A stretch of DNA of 64,000 nt from Kribbella capetownensis (GTDB taxonomy: Bacteria; Actinomycetota; Actinomycetes; Propionibacteriales; Kribbellaceae). The translations under genes and the position numbers were made by a program. The DNA is taken from NCBI RefSeq assembly GCF_004331485.1, contig NZ_SJKD01000012.1, positions 105,548 to 169,547 of the forward strand, read 5' to 3'. This document shows, in pieces, positions 18,733 to 28,166 of this stretch (positions are counted from its first letter, which is position 1; each line of letters starts with the position of its first letter). Under the pieces are notes generated by a model. It saw nothing but the letters and a program-made list of their open reading frames with translations, was not told where the DNA came from and searched no databases.

Positions 18733-19527
18733 ATGAGCAGCACGGAACAAGCCCCGGTCGTACCGGTCTGGGACCTGCCGGTGCGCGGCGACACCCCGCC
18801 GCCATCGGATCCCGGCCTGGTGTCCCGGCTGGCCGAGATCGGGTCGGCGACCGCCTGTGCCCGGTTGCACGGCCAGGGCATCCGCCGGACCTTCGTCGAC
18901 GGACCGACCAGCATGTTCCCCGGCAAGAAGGTCGTCGGCCGGGCGCTGACCCTGCAGTTCATGCCGCAGCGGGAAGACATCGCCGACGGCCAGACCCAGG
19001 AGTACATCGAGCGCAGTACGGCGCTGTGGGCCGTGCTCGACGAGGTCCAGTCCGGCGACGTGCTGGTGGTCCAGGCGTACGGCAGCCACACCACCGGCTG
19101 CTTCGGCGACATGCTGGTCCGCTACTTCAAGCTGCGTGGCGGTGCCGGCATCGTGATCGACGGCCGGATCCGCGACGTTCCCCGGGTGTCGCAGCTCGAC
19201 GTACCGATCTGGTCCACCGGAGCCACCCCGCACTACGCGTCCCAGGCCGAACTGTTCCCGTGGGCGTACAACGTCCCGGTCGCGGTCGGCGGCGTCCTCA
19301 CGCTGCCCGGTGACCTGGTGCTGGCCGACGACGACGGCGCGGTCGTCGTCCCGCGGCGGCGCGCGGAGGCCGTCGTCCAGGCGGCCGCCGAGCACGACGC
19401 GTGGGAGAAGTTCAGCCGGGCCCGGATCGACGAGGGCGCCCCGCTGCGCGACTACTACCCCCTGACCGAGAAGACCCGCCTCGAGTACGAGCGCTGGCGC
19501 AGCCAGAACGGCAACGCCGGCGACTGA
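18733..19527 (+). CDS. RraA-family aldolase/decarboxylase-like protein
   Basis: A 264-residue protein of the RraA fold, which includes 4-hydroxy-4-methyl-2-oxoglutarate aldolases and oxaloacetate decarboxylases. The core motif is VQAYGSHTTGCFGDML (about residues 113-128) followed by GAGIVIDGRIRDVP (about 138-151), with the Arg and Asp that bind the keto-acid and metal. In sugar clusters such proteins are thought to cleave 2-keto-3-deoxy-acids, which would suit a lactonase-based oxidative pathway here; that is inference. An 8-bp gap and an AGGAG site link it to the gene before. Confidence 0.82.
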   Translation: MSSTEQAPVVPVWDLPVRGDTPPPSDPGLVSRLAEIGSATACARLHGQGIRRTFVDGPTSMFPGKKVVGRALTLQFMPQREDIADGQTQEYIERSTALWAVLDEVQSGDVLVVQAYGSHTTGCFGDMLVRYFKLRGGAGIVIDGRIRDVPRVSQLDVPIWSTGATPHYASQAELFPWAYNVPVAVGGVLTLPGDLVLADDDGAVVVPRRRAEAVVQAAAEHDAWEKFSRARIDEGAPLRDYYPLTEKTRLEYERWRSQNGNAGD

Positions 19528-19553
19528 CCCTCCGAGAGAGGACCCCGCCCAAC

Positions 19554-21425
19554 ATGTCCAACAGAACGAGGCCGCGTCTGGCGCGTACGGCGCTCAGCGT
19601 CGGCGCCGGGGTGGTCGCGGCTGCCCTGGTGGTCGCCGCGGCCGTCCAACTCAACGCCCAGCCCGCCGGTGCAGCCCGGTGCGACAGCTTCTATGTCGCA
19701 CCCAACGGCAACGACGCCGCCAACGGCACCGAGAAGAACCCGTGGAAGACGATCACCCGGGCTCGCGACGAGATCCGGAACAAACACCTCAACGACCGGA
19801 TGAACTGTGACATCACCGTCAACCTGAAGGCCGGCGAGTACCCGGTCGCGTCGACGATCGGCTTCGACCAGCGCGACTCCGGCAAGAACGGGCACCGGGT
19901 GATCTACCGCAGTGCCGACGGTCCGGGCAAGGCGACGCTGCGAGGGGCCGAGGAGATCACCGGCTGGGAGCCGTACAAGGACGGCATCTACAAGGCGAAG
20001 GTGGATGCGTCCAAGCCGTTCTACACGCTCTTCGAGGACGGCAAGCGCGCCACCAACGCCCGGTACCCGAACCGCGGCAGCGACGAGCAGTGGTCGCCCT
20101 ACCTGAGGTCGATCCTGTTCGAAGAGGACAAGATGGATGTCCACAACTGGCTGTGGGGTAAGCCCGGCGACTGGGACCCGAGCTGGGACATGAGCCAGGC
20201 CTCGGTGACGATCTGGTCGGGCGGCTCGTGGTCGTGGTTCACCGACACGATCCCGCTGCTCGACACGAACTTCAAGAAGACCCAGACGACGCTGAAGTAC
20301 TGGACCCGCTACGCGATGGTCAACAGCAACGGCGGCTCCCGGTACTTCTTCCAGAACTCGCTCAGTTTTCTGGACCAGCCGGGGGAGTACTACCTCGACG
20401 CCAAGGCCGGTGAGGTCTACTACAAGCCGCGCGGCGGAACGATGGACGGCATCAAGGTGCTGCGGCCGACCGTGAAGACGGTGCTGAACCTCGCGGGTAC
20501 GTCGCCGCAGGACCGGCTGCACGACGTGAGCTTCGACGGGCTCGGGGTGCAGTACTCCGACTTCGTCAGCTGGTACCGCAACGGCTGGGTGGCCGGCGGC
20601 GACGCCGGGGTCGAGCACAAGTACCCGGAGTACGATCGGCAGATCGAGCTGCCGCGGAACCGGTTCGGCGCGATCACGCTGACCAACACGAGCAACATCG
20701 ACCTGTCCCGGTTGCACCTGTCCGACACCGGCTTCACCGGCGTCTACCTGTTGTTCGCCAACGACCACACCAGGATCACCGACAGCCTGCTGGAGAACAT
20801 CGGTGCCGACGGCATCAAGGTCGAGGGCGGCTGGCCGGGAGAAGGCGACCTGAGCAACCATCACACGATCTCCAACACGTTCATCGACCACATCGGCGAG
20901 CTGGTCCCGGGCGACGCGGCCGGGATCGAGTTGATGGACACCGGCAACAACACCATCTCGAACATCGAGGTGAAGCACAGCGCCCGCTACGGCATCAGCC
21001 TGGAGTCGCGGCCGGAGGTCACCGACGGCGACCAGTACGCGTCCGGCAACAGCTTCTCCTACATCCGGCTGGAGCAGACCGGCCTGGACAGCGGTGACAT
21101 GGGCTCGTTCTACACCTACGGCGTGGACAACCAGGAACCACATCCGGTCACGAACACCGTCGACCAACTGGTCATCGGCGACGTGATCCCGGATCCGTCG
21201 ATGCCGGATGCGGGTGGCACTCGCGGGGTACACATGGACGCCGGCGGTTGCGGGTTCGCGTTCAGCAACGTCCAGGTCGGGAAGGTGACCGACCAGAAGT
21301 ACCAGTCGTACCAGTGCAACGAGGTGACCAACGCCGACTGGGTCGACGGGTTCGACGCCTCGAAGATGGAGTACGACAAGATCGGCGTCCTGCCCACCTT
21401 CCCGTACGACGTGTCGGGCCGGTGA
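19554..21425 (+). CDS. Secreted right-handed beta-helix glycan enzyme, copy 1
   Basis: A 623-residue exported protein, starting at the ATG with GAGAGAGG upstream. The N-terminus is a long Sec signal (Arg-rich, then a hydrophobic stretch to about residue 40). The mature part opens FYVAPNGNDAANGT, typical of parallel beta-helix glycan enzymes, then has an ARYPN block and a series of helix-rung motifs (TLTNTSNIDLSRLHLSDTGF). This layout resembles GH141, which contains alpha-L-fucosidases and xylanases, but could also be a lyase. It is the first of three tandem paralogues. The wide-scale similarity to the next two includes SGGSWSWFTDT and RFGAITLTNT. Confidence 0.78.
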   Translation: MSNRTRPRLARTALSVGAGVVAAALVVAAAVQLNAQPAGAARCDSFYVAPNGNDAANGTEKNPWKTITRARDEIRNKHLNDRMNCDITVNLKAGEYPVASTIGFDQRDSGKNGHRVIYRSADGPGKATLRGAEEITGWEPYKDGIYKAKVDASKPFYTLFEDGKRATNARYPNRGSDEQWSPYLRSILFEEDKMDVHNWLWGKPGDWDPSWDMSQASVTIWSGGSWSWFTDTIPLLDTNFKKTQTTLKYWTRYAMVNSNGGSRYFFQNSLSFLDQPGEYYLDAKAGEVYYKPRGGTMDGIKVLRPTVKTVLNLAGTSPQDRLHDVSFDGLGVQYSDFVSWYRNGWVAGGDAGVEHKYPEYDRQIELPRNRFGAITLTNTSNIDLSRLHLSDTGFTGVYLLFANDHTRITDSLLENIGADGIKVEGGWPGEGDLSNHHTISNTFIDHIGELVPGDAAGIELMDTGNNTISNIEVKHSARYGISLESRPEVTDGDQYASGNSFSYIRLEQTGLDSGDMGSFYTYGVDNQEPHPVTNTVDQLVIGDVIPDPSMPDAGGTRGVHMDAGGCGFAFSNVQVGKVTDQKYQSYQCNEVTNADWVDGFDASKMEYDKIGVLPTFPYDVSGR

Positions 21426-23296
21426 TGACGATGCGTGGATTCGTCGGCGGGGTGTTCGCCGGGCTCGCTCTTCCCGCGCTCGTCTTCGGCGGCGCGGTGG
21501 CGGCGCGAGCCGCAGGCCCGGCCGTGGAGCAGGACAAGTGCGCCGCGTTCTGGATCTCGCCGGCCGGCGACGATGCGGCGCCGGGGACGGAGCGCAAGCC
21601 GTGGCGGACGATCGAGCATGCCCGCGACACCATCCGGGCGCGCGGCCTGAACCAGCGGATGTCGTGCGACCTGGTCGTCAACCTGAAGGCCGGCACGTAC
21701 CAGGTGGCCAAGACGATCGGTTTCGACGACCGTGACTCGGGATCGAACGGTCACAAGGTCGTGTACCGGAGCGTGGACGGTCCGGGGAAGGCGGAGCTCG
21801 AGGCGGCGCAGGAGGTCACCGGCTGGACGCCGTACCAGGACGGGATCTTCAAGGCCAAGGTCGACATCGACCAGCCGTTCTACACCCTGTATGTCGACGG
21901 CGAGCGGGCCACCACAGCCCGGTACCCGAACCGGCAGGCGGACGACGAGTGGGCGCCGTACCTGAAGTCGGTCCTGATCGAGCCGGAGAAGGAGGCTCTG
22001 CGCGACCAGGTCGGCTACACCGAGGGTGACTGGAAGGAGACCTGGAACCTGAACAGCTACACCGACTGGCCGGCCCAGCTGATGATCTGGTCGGGCGGCT
22101 CGTGGAGCTGGTTCACCGACACCGTGCCGATCAAGAACGCGGACTGGAAGGACAACAAGGTCATCCTGGACTACTGGACCCGGTACGCGATGATGAACTC
22201 CCGGTCCGGGTCGCGGTACTTCGTCCAGAACTCGCTGGATCTGCTCGACGCCGAGGACGAGTACTACCTCGACTGGGCAAACAAGGAGCTGTACTACAAG
22301 CCTCGCGGCGGCACGATGGACGGCAAGCGGGTCCTGCGTCCGACGCAGACCCAGGTGCTGTCGCTGGCAGGGGTCTCGCCCGCGCGCCGGCTGCACGACA
22401 TCGCGTTCGACGGACTCGGGATCGCGGCCACCGATTTCATGCAGTGGTACCGATCGGGCTGGATCAGCGCGGGAGATTCGGGCCAGAAGCACAAGTACCC
22501 CGAGTACGACCGTCAGATCGAGATGACCCGCAACCGTTTCGGTGCGGTCACCCTGACCAACACCCGCAACGTCGATCTCACCGGGCTGCACGTGCGCGAC
22601 ACCGGCTACCACGGTGTCTACCTGCTGACGGCCAACGACCATGTGACGATCGCCGACACCCTGCTGGAGAACATCGGCGGGGACGGCGTCAAGGTCGAAG
22701 GCCCGTACCCGGGCGAGGGCGATGTGGCGAACCACAACACGTTCACCAACCTGTACATCGACCACATCGGTGAGCTGGTCCCGGGCGACGCGGCCGGGAT
22801 CGAGCTGATGAACACCGGCGGCAACAAGGTCTCGCACGTCGTGGTGAAACACAGCGCGCGGTACGGCATCAGCCTCGAGGGCCGGCCCGAGGTCACCGAC
22901 GGCGAGGGCTACGCGCTGGACAACGAGTTCTCCTACATCCGGCTGGAGCAAACCGGTCTGGACAGCGGTGACATGGGTGCGTTCTACACCTACGGCGTCG
23001 ACAACCAGGAACCGCACCCGATCCGGAACACGGTGAAGCAGATGGTGATCACCGACGTGATCCCGGATGCCTCGATGCCGGACAGCGGCACCCGGGGCGT
23101 GCACATGGACGCCGGTGGCTGTGGCTTCAGCTTCAGTGACATCGAGATCGGGCAGGTGACCGACGACAAGTACCAGTCGTACCAGTGCAACGAGGTGACC
23201 AACGCCAACTGGGTGGCAGGCTTCGACGCCGGCCGGATGGAGTACGACAAGATCGGCGTGCTGCCCTCGTTCCCGTACGACGTGGCGGGGCGGTGA
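21425..23296 (+). CDS. Secreted right-handed beta-helix glycan enzyme, copy 2
   Basis: The second paralogue, 623 residues from the ATG at 21425, which overlaps the preceding stop by one base (TGATG); GTG 21422 and ATG 21431 are alternatives. A Sec signal (FVGGVFAGLALPALVFGGAVAARA) precedes the beta-helix. It shares long stretches with copy 1, such as SGGSWSWFTDT, YPEYDRQIE, GDGVKVEG and ELVPGDAAGIEL, and is the same length. Both keep a terminal DKIGVLP-FPYDV block. Divergence is spread along the chain rather than confined to one end, so all copies look functional. Confidence 0.77.
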   Translation: MTMRGFVGGVFAGLALPALVFGGAVAARAAGPAVEQDKCAAFWISPAGDDAAPGTERKPWRTIEHARDTIRARGLNQRMSCDLVVNLKAGTYQVAKTIGFDDRDSGSNGHKVVYRSVDGPGKAELEAAQEVTGWTPYQDGIFKAKVDIDQPFYTLYVDGERATTARYPNRQADDEWAPYLKSVLIEPEKEALRDQVGYTEGDWKETWNLNSYTDWPAQLMIWSGGSWSWFTDTVPIKNADWKDNKVILDYWTRYAMMNSRSGSRYFVQNSLDLLDAEDEYYLDWANKELYYKPRGGTMDGKRVLRPTQTQVLSLAGVSPARRLHDIAFDGLGIAATDFMQWYRSGWISAGDSGQKHKYPEYDRQIEMTRNRFGAVTLTNTRNVDLTGLHVRDTGYHGVYLLTANDHVTIADTLLENIGGDGVKVEGPYPGEGDVANHNTFTNLYIDHIGELVPGDAAGIELMNTGGNKVSHVVVKHSARYGISLEGRPEVTDGEGYALDNEFSYIRLEQTGLDSGDMGAFYTYGVDNQEPHPIRNTVKQMVITDVIPDASMPDSGTRGVHMDAGGCGFSFSDIEIGQVTDDKYQSYQCNEVTNANWVAGFDAGRMEYDKIGVLPSFPYDVAGR

Positions 23297-25128
23297 GCCG
23301 GATGAGATTGGTCGGTGGTTTGGTCATCGGTGTCGCGCTCGCTGTGGTAGGTGCAGGCTCGGCGCTGGGTGCAGGTCCGAAAGAACAAGCGAAGTGTGAG
23401 GCGTTCTGGGTATCACCCACCGGAAGTGACACGGCGGCCGGGACTCAGCGGAAGCCGTGGAAGACGGTCGAGCATGCGCGGGATGCCGTTCGCACTCGGC
23501 GAGGGTCTTGTGCTCCGGTGGTGAACCTGAAGGCCGGGACGTACCAGGTCGACAAGACGATCACCTTCGACGACCGGGACTCCGGAGTGACCTTCCGGAG
23601 TGCGGACGGGCCGGGGAAGGCCGTGTTCGAGGGCGCCCGGGACGTCACCGGGTGGACGCCGTACAAGGACGGCATCTTCAAGGCGCCGGTGGATGTCAGC
23701 CAGCCGTTCTACAGCCTGTACGCCGAGGGGAAGCGTGCCACCACCGCGCGGTACCCGAACCGGCAGGCGGATGACGCCTGGGCGCCGTACCTGCGGTCGA
23801 TCCTGTTCGACTCGACCAAGGAGGCGGTGCGCGACCAGCTCGGATTCAACACCGGCGACATCGACCCGTCGTGGGACCTGCGGCTCGGGACGGACTGGCC
23901 GGCGCAGGTGACGGTGTGGTCGGGCGGGTCGTGGTCGTGGTTCACCGACACCATCCCGATGCTCGACATCAACTTCACCAAGAAGCGCACCACGCTCGTC
24001 TATCCGGCGCGCTACGGGTTCATCAACTCCGGTGGCGGTTCGCGGTACTTCGTGCAGAACTCACTCAGCCTGCTGGACCAGGCCGGTGAGTACTACCTGG
24101 ACTACCCGAACAAGATGCTGTACTACAAGCCGGCCGGCGGCACGATGGACGGCGTGACGGTGCTGCGGCCGACGGTGACGCAGGTCTTCTCGGTGGCCGG
24201 TGCGTCAGCGAACCGGCGGGTGGAGAACCTGACGCTGGACGGGCTGACGATCCAGCACACCGACTTCATGGAGTGGTACCGGTACGGCTGGAACCAGACC
24301 GGCGACTCCGGGGCCAAGCGCAAGTACCCGAAGTACGACACCCAGATCGAGCTGCCGCGGAACCGGTGGGGTGCGATCACGCTGACCAACACCCGGGGCG
24401 TCAAGCTGACCCGGATGCACCTGCAGCAGACCGGATTCACCGCGATCGAACTGCTCTTCGCGAACGAGAAGACCACGGTGTCGGACAGTCTGCTCGAGCA
24501 CCTCGGCAACGACGGTATCAAGGTCGAGGGCGGTTGGCCGGGTGAGGGCGACGTTGCCCACGGCAACACGTTTACCAACAACTACATCCATCACATCGGC
24601 GAGCTCGTCCCGGGCGACTCGGCCGGCGTCGAGATCATGAACAGCGGCGACAACGAGATCAGCCACACCGTCGTCGAGCACGGTGCCCGCTACGGCATCA
24701 GCATCGAGTCCCGGCCGGAGATTCCGAACGCGGACAACTACACCAGTGGCAACACCGTCCACCACGTGCGGCTGTCGCACCTGGCGCAGGACAGCGGTGA
24801 CACCGGTCCGTTCTACGCGTACGGCGTTCGCAACCAGCCGCCGTACACGCCGGACGCTGCGGTGTCTCAGCTGATCATCGACGATGCGAACGCGGATCCG
24901 TCGATGCCGGACAGCAAGCCGTACGGCGTGCACATGGACTTCGGCGGCTGTGCGTTCGCGTTCTCCGACATCAAGGTGACCAACACCGAGAGCGACCCGT
25001 ACCACGGGCCGTCGGCGGGACCGTGCGACACCTTCGCCAACGTCAGCTGGGAGCCCGGGTTCGACGACTCCCGGATGCAGTACGACCAGATCGGCGTACT
25101 GCCTTCCTTCCCCTATGAGAAGCCCTGA
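23293..25128 (+). CDS. Secreted right-handed beta-helix glycan enzyme, copy 3
   Basis: The third and most diverged paralogue, about 611 residues. The GTG at 23293 overlaps the previous stop (GTGA); ATG 23302 is nearly as likely and leaves the same signal peptide (LVGGLVIGVALAVVGAGSALGAG). It keeps SGGSWSWFTDT, RWGAITLTNT and ELVPGDSAGVEI but lacks an 11-residue stretch near residue 70 and ends DQIGVLPSFPYEKP. Differences at loop positions suggest a shifted substrate or linkage preference. Co-translation with copies 1 and 2 implies they are secreted together. Confidence 0.76.
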   Translation: MSRMRLVGGLVIGVALAVVGAGSALGAGPKEQAKCEAFWVSPTGSDTAAGTQRKPWKTVEHARDAVRTRRGSCAPVVNLKAGTYQVDKTITFDDRDSGVTFRSADGPGKAVFEGARDVTGWTPYKDGIFKAPVDVSQPFYSLYAEGKRATTARYPNRQADDAWAPYLRSILFDSTKEAVRDQLGFNTGDIDPSWDLRLGTDWPAQVTVWSGGSWSWFTDTIPMLDINFTKKRTTLVYPARYGFINSGGGSRYFVQNSLSLLDQAGEYYLDYPNKMLYYKPAGGTMDGVTVLRPTVTQVFSVAGASANRRVENLTLDGLTIQHTDFMEWYRYGWNQTGDSGAKRKYPKYDTQIELPRNRWGAITLTNTRGVKLTRMHLQQTGFTAIELLFANEKTTVSDSLLEHLGNDGIKVEGGWPGEGDVAHGNTFTNNYIHHIGELVPGDSAGVEIMNSGDNEISHTVVEHGARYGISIESRPEIPNADNYTSGNTVHHVRLSHLAQDSGDTGPFYAYGVRNQPPYTPDAAVSQLIIDDANADPSMPDSKPYGVHMDFGGCAFAFSDIKVTNTESDPYHGPSAGPCDTFANVSWEPGFDDSRMQYDQIGVLPSFPYEKP

Positions 25129-25144
25129 GGTTCCCGGATCACTT

Positions 25145-25891
25145 ATGGACAAGGAACGGTTTGCAGGCAAGGTCGCGCTGATCACCGGAGGTGCCTCCGG
25201 GATCGGCGCGGCCACCGCCCGCCGGATCGCCGCCGAGGGCGGCGCCGTGATCGTGTGTGATCGAAACGGCGAGGCTGCCGTTGCGTTGGGCACCGAGCTG
25301 GGCGGGCAGGGGTATGAGCTGGATGTCACGGACCTCGCTGGCACAGCCGACCTGGTCTCATCGCTGGGTGCGGTCCATGTCTTGGTCAGTGCGGCCGGGG
25401 TCGATGTGTGTGACACCGTGCCGAACACGTCTCCGGACGAGTGGCAGACGATCCTCGCTGTCGATCTGACCGGCGTGTACAACTCGTGCCGCGCCGTCCT
25501 GCCTCGCTTCGTCGAGCAGGGCGGCGGGGCGATCGTGACGATCTCCTCGGCGATCGGCACGGTGGGCGAGCGCAACCGGTCGGCGTACTGCGCGGCGAAG
25601 GCCGGCGTGGAGAACCTGACCCGCGCGATGGCACTCGATCATGGCCGGGCCGGCGTCCGCGCGAACTGCGTCGCGCCCGGGCTGATCGACACACCGCTGA
25701 TCCGCAACGGAAAGGTCAGTGGGGCGGACGATCCGGGCGCGATGCAGGCGATGGTCGACCGGCATCACGCGCTCGGCCGGATCGGGCAGCCGTCGGAGGT
25801 AGCGGCCGCGATCGCATTCCTGGCCAGCGACGACGCGTCGTTCATCACCGGTGCGGTCCTGCCGGTCGACGCGGGATGGACGGCGCAATGA
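25145..25891 (+). CDS. Short-chain dehydrogenase/reductase
   Basis: A 248-residue classical SDR that oxidises or reduces a hydroxyl/keto group with NAD(P). The ATG at 25145 is chosen over an in-frame one 30 bp earlier that overlaps the preceding gene. The cofactor motif TGGASGIG is at residues 14-21 and the catalytic set Ser135, Tyr148, Lys152 (SAYCAAK) is intact. The N-terminal beta-2 end (CDRNG) with Asp favours NAD. In this context it could be a sugar dehydrogenase (for example on L-fucose) feeding the lactonase, or a 2-keto-3-deoxy-sugar-acid dehydrogenase; the sequence does not decide. Confidence 0.87.
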   Translation: MDKERFAGKVALITGGASGIGAATARRIAAEGGAVIVCDRNGEAAVALGTELGGQGYELDVTDLAGTADLVSSLGAVHVLVSAAGVDVCDTVPNTSPDEWQTILAVDLTGVYNSCRAVLPRFVEQGGGAIVTISSAIGTVGERNRSAYCAAKAGVENLTRAMALDHGRAGVRANCVAPGLIDTPLIRNGKVSGADDPGAMQAMVDRHHALGRIGQPSEVAAAIAFLASDDASFITGAVLPVDAGWTAQ

Positions 25892-27075
25892 GCGTTCTCG
25901 AGGGTTATCGCGTTCTGGACGTGTCGGTGGCGATGGCCGGCCCACTGGCGGCGATGCGGCTCGGCGACCTGGGCGCGGACGTCGTCAAGGTCGAGCCGGT
26001 GACGGGCGAATGGCAACGGCACACGGCCGCCGGCGGCGCCACCGGCAATGAGGTCAACGCGTCGTTCCTGTCGCTGAACCGGAACAAGCGCAGCCTCGCG
26101 GTCAACCTGAAGTCTGCTGACGGCCGGGAGCTGGTTCATGAGCTGGTGAAGTCGGCCGACGTGTTCCTGCAGAACTACCGGCCCGGGGTCGCCGCCCGGC
26201 TCGGCCTGGACTACGAGACTTTGCGCGGACTGAAGCCCGACCTGATCTATGTGTCGATCTCCGGGTACGGCGAGACCGGTCCGTACGCCGACTGGCCGGG
26301 GCAGGACCTGTTGGTGCAGGCAATGAGCGGTGCGTTGTTCAGTGCCGGTCGTCCGGACGAGCCACCGGTCGCCGCGCCGTACTTCCTTGCCGACGCGGTC
26401 ACGGCGTACAGCGCCTTCGAGGGTGTGCTGGCCGCGCTGCTGCACAGGGAGCGGACTGGTGAGGGTCAGCTCGTGCAGGTGAACATGCTCGACGCGGTGA
26501 TCGCGCTGCAGATGCAGGAACTGTCCGTGCACACGGTCGGCGGCATCCCGCAGACACGCTCCGAGGAGGTGCATGCGCACAGCTACATCCGTGCGCCGTA
26601 CGGCATCTTCACGACCGCGGACGGCTATCTCTCGCTGGCGTTCGCCAACCTGCCGGTGCTGGCTGAGGTGCTCGATGCGCCGCAGCTGGCCGGGCTGGAT
26701 GCGGAGCGGGACGGGTTCGCCCGGCGTGACGAGATCGCCGCGGCGGTGTCGACCGCGTTGCGGCGGGAGTCGACCGACCACTGGTTGCACAAGCTGCGCG
26801 AGCGCGGTGTCTGGTGTGGGCCGGTGTTGTCGTACGCCGACGTACGCACGGATCCGCAGGTGCTGCACAACGGCTCGTTCGTCACGTACGAGCACCCGAC
26901 CGAGGGCGCGGTCACGACGCCGGGGTTCCCGTATCGCTTCAGCCGGACGCCTGCGCAGGTTCGGCGACCGGCACCGCTCGTCGGCGAGCACACCGATGAG
27001 CTGCTCGCCGAGCTGGGACTGTCGCCGGAGCAACGGCAGGCATTGCTCGAGCAAGGCGCGGTGGTCTCGCCGTGA
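25888..27075 (+). CDS. CaiB/BaiF-type class III CoA-transferase
   Basis: A 395-residue enzyme moving CoA between carboxylic acids. The ATG overlaps the SDR stop (ATGA). The N-terminal GYRVLDVSVAMAGPLAAMRLGDLGADVVKVE and the catalytic Asp in PGQDLLVQAMSG (Asp140) are hallmarks of the family. The C-terminal part has the usual GIFTTADGYLSLA and RRPAPLVGEHTDELL blocks. A CoA-transferase inside a sugar-utilisation operon suggests that a sugar-derived acid is activated to a CoA ester, to be taken on by the enoyl-CoA hydratase two genes later. Confidence 0.9.
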   Translation: MSVLEGYRVLDVSVAMAGPLAAMRLGDLGADVVKVEPVTGEWQRHTAAGGATGNEVNASFLSLNRNKRSLAVNLKSADGRELVHELVKSADVFLQNYRPGVAARLGLDYETLRGLKPDLIYVSISGYGETGPYADWPGQDLLVQAMSGALFSAGRPDEPPVAAPYFLADAVTAYSAFEGVLAALLHRERTGEGQLVQVNMLDAVIALQMQELSVHTVGGIPQTRSEEVHAHSYIRAPYGIFTTADGYLSLAFANLPVLAEVLDAPQLAGLDAERDGFARRDEIAAAVSTALRRESTDHWLHKLRERGVWCGPVLSYADVRTDPQVLHNGSFVTYEHPTEGAVTTPGFPYRFSRTPAQVRRPAPLVGEHTDELLAELGLSPEQRQALLEQGAVVSP

Positions 27076-28166
27076 CCGTGCAACTGCGCGGGCTGACGTG
27101 GGATCACCCCCGTGGCTACCGGCCGTTGGAGGTGTTCGAGGAGTCCGGCGTACAGGTGGTGTGGGATCGGCAGCCGTTGTCCGGGTTCGAGTCCACGCCG
27201 TTGGCTGAGCTGGCCGAGCAGTACGACCTGCTTGTGGTCGATCATCCCGGGCTAGGGGCTGCGGTCGAGGCGGGCGCGATCCTGCCGGTGGAGGACGTGT
27301 TCGCGGCGCGGGATCTCAAGGTGTGGCGGTCGCGGGCGGTCGAGCCGACGTGGGACAGCTATCGGTTGCACGGGTACGGATGGGCGATTCCGATCGATGC
27401 GGCGACGCAGACGTGTCTGTACCGGCCGGACCGGTTGGGCACGCCGCCGGCCACCTGGTCCGACGTAATGGAGCTGCCGGGCGTCGCGCTGTGTGTCGCC
27501 GGGCCGCATGCCGGGTTGATGCTGCTCGGGCTCGCCGGAGATCGGACTGGGGCGCAGCTGCTCGATCGGGATCGAGCGATCGAGGCGATCCGGGTGCTCC
27601 GCGCTGTCTGGCAGCGGAGTGATCGGAGTATGGCGGAGCTCGACCCGATCGGGATGCACGAGCTGCTTGCTGAGAGCAACGAGCTGGTGTGCTGCCCGCT
27701 GGTGTACAGCTATGCGTACTACGGCGCAGTCGGGGAGGACCGGCAGCCGCTGGCCTGGTCGGCGGCGCCGCGGTTGCGGCCGGCTGATCGGCTGGCCAAC
27801 AGCACGCTGGGTGGGACCGGACTGGCTGTGACTCCTCGGGCGTTCCGACACGTCCTGGCGGTGACGAAGTACGTGCGCGGGCTGCTGGATGTCGGCACTC
27901 AGTTGGATGTCGTGTCGACGGTCGGCGGCCAGTCCGCGACCGCGGCCGTGTGGGCCTCCGACGTGGTGGACAAGGCGTGGAACGGGCACTACTCGGCCAC
28001 GCTCGGCACGCTCACGACGTCGTACGTCCGGCCTCGGTTCGACGGGTGGATCGCCTTCCAGGACGAACTGTCGGAGCGGGTGCGGGAGTTGCTGGACGAT
28101 GCGCAGGATCCGGGGGCCGCGGTCGATCGGATCGAGGACGACTACCGGAGGGTGAGTCATGGATGA
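27072..28166 (+). CDS. Signal-less protein resembling an extracellular solute-binding protein
   Basis: A 364-residue protein starting at a GTG that overlaps the CoA-transferase stop (GTGA). The sequence looks like a type 2 periplasmic-binding fold related to family 1 sugar-binding proteins: LRGLTWDHPRGYRPLEVFEESG, the YDLLVVDHPGLGAA hinge region, then YGWAIPIDAATQT and a late GGTGLAVTP block. It has no signal peptide and no lipobox, so it should stay in the cytoplasm, which is contrary to the usual role. Its tight coupling to CoA-ester enzymes suggests an intracellular binding, chaperone or enzymatic task. Family call moderate, function unknown. Confidence 0.68.
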   Translation: MTVQLRGLTWDHPRGYRPLEVFEESGVQVVWDRQPLSGFESTPLAELAEQYDLLVVDHPGLGAAVEAGAILPVEDVFAARDLKVWRSRAVEPTWDSYRLHGYGWAIPIDAATQTCLYRPDRLGTPPATWSDVMELPGVALCVAGPHAGLMLLGLAGDRTGAQLLDRDRAIEAIRVLRAVWQRSDRSMAELDPIGMHELLAESNELVCCPLVYSYAYYGAVGEDRQPLAWSAAPRLRPADRLANSTLGGTGLAVTPRAFRHVLAVTKYVRGLLDVGTQLDVVSTVGGQSATAAVWASDVVDKAWNGHYSATLGTLTTSYVRPRFDGWIAFQDELSERVRELLDDAQDPGAAVDRIEDDYRRVSHG

